Below, one piece after another: positions 62,682 through 64,000 of a DNA stretch of 64,000 nucleotides. The position numbers and the translations under genes were made by a program. Within the stretch, counting starts at the first letter, position 1, and each line of letters begins with the position of its first letter. The notes below the pieces were generated by a model. That model saw only the letters and a list, made by a program, of their open reading frames with translations, was not told the origin of the DNA and did no database searches. Origin of the DNA: JANNMJ01 sp031425525 (GTDB taxonomy: Bacteria; Bacteroidota; Bacteroidia; Cytophagales; Hymenobacteraceae). Where the stretch lies: positions 94,008 through 158,007 of the forward strand of contig JANPJM010000058.1 in assembly GCA_031425525.1 (NCBI GenBank), read 5' to 3'.

Positions 62682-63425
62682 TCAGTACTTAATCTTCAGC
62701 ACATCCTTATACAGCGGGCTCGCCTTCGTGTGGTTACCCGCTACGTAGCTCTTCGCCGCCGCCAGCCGCGCCTGAAAGCCCGCTTCGCCCTCGTAAAGCG
62801 CATACCGCGCCTTCGTCGCCTGGCGTAGCGGCAGCAGCGTATCATTCACCGTCGAATCCTGCTTCTCCAGTTCGGTCAGAAACGCCCCCAGCCCCGCCAC
62901 CGTCACCAGCGGGTTGCTGGTCTTGTACTGCGCCCCCATCCCCTTCAGAATCCCCAGCGCCTCCCGGCCTTTTTGCAACAGCGAGCCGAAGCTCGTCTGC
63001 GCCACCGACGGCCCCGCCGCTGCCTCCTGCGCCGCCGTCGCCGCCCCATTGGGCACCGGGTCTTTCGCCGGCTTGCGGTAGCCGCGCATCTGCTGCGCAA
63101 TCGTCGTCAGCATATCGTAGGCCGCCAGCTTCTTGCCGTTCTGGTAGCCCCCGATCACGTCGCGCGCCATCGCCACGCGCTTTTTCAGCCCTTCTGCGCC
63201 GTGGTACAGCGCCACCCGGTCGTCCTGCGCCTGGTTGTAAGGCTGCGCCAGATCGCCCACCTGCTGGTTGGCCATCTTCAATTCTCCCACGAAAGCCGCC
63301 AGCGCGGCCGTCGTAATCAACGGGTTCTCCTGCGGGTCATAGCCCGCCTCGCCCTTCACCCGGTCATACAGGGCTACCGCGCGCGTCAGGCGCTGCCCAA
63401 ATGTTTTCTCTGAAATAGATGCCAT
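62682..63425 (-). CDS. Helical hypothetical protein with internal duplication, array-associated (member 3)
   Basis: 247 residues. Two copies of a unit of about 65 residues: NPLITTAALAAFVGELKMAN .. ALYHGAEGLKKRVAMARDVI (about 32-92) and NPLVTVAGLGAFLTELEKQD .. ALYEGEAGFQARLAAAKSYV (about 168-235). Soluble and helical. It shares style with the 8977-9741 and 41372-42052 proteins, but whether it is a true homologue is not settled by eye. It lies downstream of the 5S gene on the same strand, with array 3 in between. Function unknown. Confidence 0.75.
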   Translation of the reverse strand: MASISEKTFGQRLTRAVALYDRVKGEAGYDPQENPLITTAALAAFVGELKMANQQVGDLAQPYNQAQDDRVALYHGAEGLKKRVAMARDVIGGYQNGKKLAAYDMLTTIAQQMRGYRKPAKDPVPNGAATAAQEAAAGPSVAQTSFGSLLQKGREALGILKGMGAQYKTSNPLVTVAGLGAFLTELEKQDSTVNDTLLPLRQATKARYALYEGEAGFQARLAAAKSYVAGNHTKASPLYKDVLKIKY

Positions 63426-63518
63426 CAGGTTCTCAAGTAGTTAGACAAACAAAATCAAGCGGTTGCCCCGCTAAGATACTCGATTGTTTTACTGAAACCC
63501 AACGGCCAAAAATCTTCC

Positions 63519-63791
63519 TACACACCCACTTTTTTTCCCTACACACCCGACAAACGCTTTATCTCACCCGACAAACGCCCTCTCCCACCTCCCTAGCGCC
63601 GCATATCACCCAACTATCCCCTTCTCTCACCCGGCAAACCCCTTCAATCACCCGGCAAATGCTTCCCCTCGTCTCTCCGGCGCCCCCTATCACCCGGCAA
63701 GCCGCCCCTATCACCCAACAAGCCGCCCCTATCACCCCACTTCCGCGTACCATCGGCGCACAAGCCGCCCCTACTGCCCCACCGGCCGGCC
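63519..63791. repeat. 21-bp-period degenerate array 3 (13 units)
   Basis: Thirteen consecutive units of exactly 21 bp without phase loss. The common core is TATCACCCGGCAAGCCGCCC or TCTCACCCGACAAACGCCC. The units nearest the rRNA operon are least alike. A TATCTTAG box (63471-63478) between the array and the gene may be its -7 element. As in the other arrays, both strands are nearly free of stops. Confidence 0.92.
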
Positions 63792-63839
63792 GCTTTGTTA
63801 TCTCTTCCTCCCAACATCCCAATACCCCAAACGCCAAAA

Positions 63840-63877
63840 AAGCCCCCCCAGCGCCATATGGCAGCCGAGGGGGCTTC
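63840..63877 (-). terminator. rRNA operon terminator
   Basis: On the minus strand AAGCCCCCTCGGCTGCCATA and its partner GGCGCTGGGGGGGCTT form a long stem around GCCATATGGC, followed by TTTTT. It lies 12 bp after the 5S rRNA. Confidence 0.85.
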
Positions 63878-63889
63878 TTCAATTGATAA

Positions 63890-64000
63890 GGTTGGCGACT
63901 ACCGACTCTCCCGCCTGTGACAGCAGTACCATAGGCGCAACGGGGCTTAACGACTCTGTTCGGAATGGGAAGAGGTGAACACCCGCGCTCTGATCGCCAT
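63890..64000 (-). rRNA. rrf: 5S ribosomal RNA (5' end at or beyond window edge)
   Basis: On the minus strand GTGTTCACCTCTTCCCATTC, CCGAACAGAGTCGTTAAGCC and GGTACTGCTGTCACAGGCGG are typical 5S signatures. The 3' end TAGTCGCCAACCTT should pair with the first bases, which lie at or just past the right edge. The 23S and 16S genes should follow outside the window. Confidence 0.93.

Noticed and set aside
63559..63882. Coding interpretation of array 3
   Set aside because: Same reason as array 1; the frame also runs into the rRNA terminator.

Overview
The window is high-GC DNA from a member of the Bacteroidota, most like Hymenobacter or a relative in the Cytophagales. Evidence is the set of lineage-typical families (DUF4295 next to ribosomal protein L33, DUF5606, DUF5522, two secreted proteins with type IX sorting tails), a bacillithiol gene (bshC), and a promoter of the form TTTG-N19-TAnnTTTG. 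The genus is inferred and was not tested.

Layout. 1-3.4 kb is the end of a prophage-like element: tail tape measure gene, two small genes, a repeat-rich spacer, then a 3' fragment of tRNA-Gly that looks like an attachment site. 3.6-8.9 kb is a type I restriction-modification system with methylase and specificity subunits fused. 9-21 kb is mostly core genome (MFS, NmrA-like protein, ABC exporter, bshC, phoD, rimO, acyltransferase). 21.6-25.3 kb is the ftsY / DUF4295 / rpmG / rpmB cluster, split by an aminopeptidase P lipoprotein gene. 25.5-41 kb holds metabolic and envelope genes (ornithine aminotransferase, a DUF4160-DUF2442 pair, hemB, a FabH-like enzyme, two T9SS substrates, a methyltransferase, an M28 peptidase).

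42-46 kb is an accessory island. It has an AT-rich HEPN-motif gene and a two-gene ATPase plus PD-(D/E)xK-like pair. The pair lies between two copies of a segment made of a short inverted-repeat element and the 3' end of mfd. 46-60 kb returns to core genome: mfd, an outer-membrane barrel, a TPR protein, a PstS-like lipoprotein, tonB, asnS, a HAD hydrolase, gnd and zwf. 60.5-62.6 kb is a second accessory patch: a decayed HNH nuclease gene and an AT-rich reverse transcriptase. The latter has a well-formed promoter and an untranslated leader of about 195 nt with a strong hairpin. Its coding sequence is split by a -1 shift on an A-run. The right edge holds the 5S rRNA of an rRNA operon on the minus strand.

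The most unusual pattern is a set of four degenerate tandem arrays, all with an exact 21-bp period but with different unit sequences (9831-10061, 31628-31816, 42130-42360, 63519-63791). Three lie just upstream of helical hypothetical genes (8977-9741, 41372-42052, 62682-63425); the first two of these are clearly alike and the third less clearly so. The fourth lies just upstream of a lipoprotein gene. Twenty-one bp is close to two helical turns, so these could be phased binding sites or the source of a structured transcript. I know of no described system that matches.
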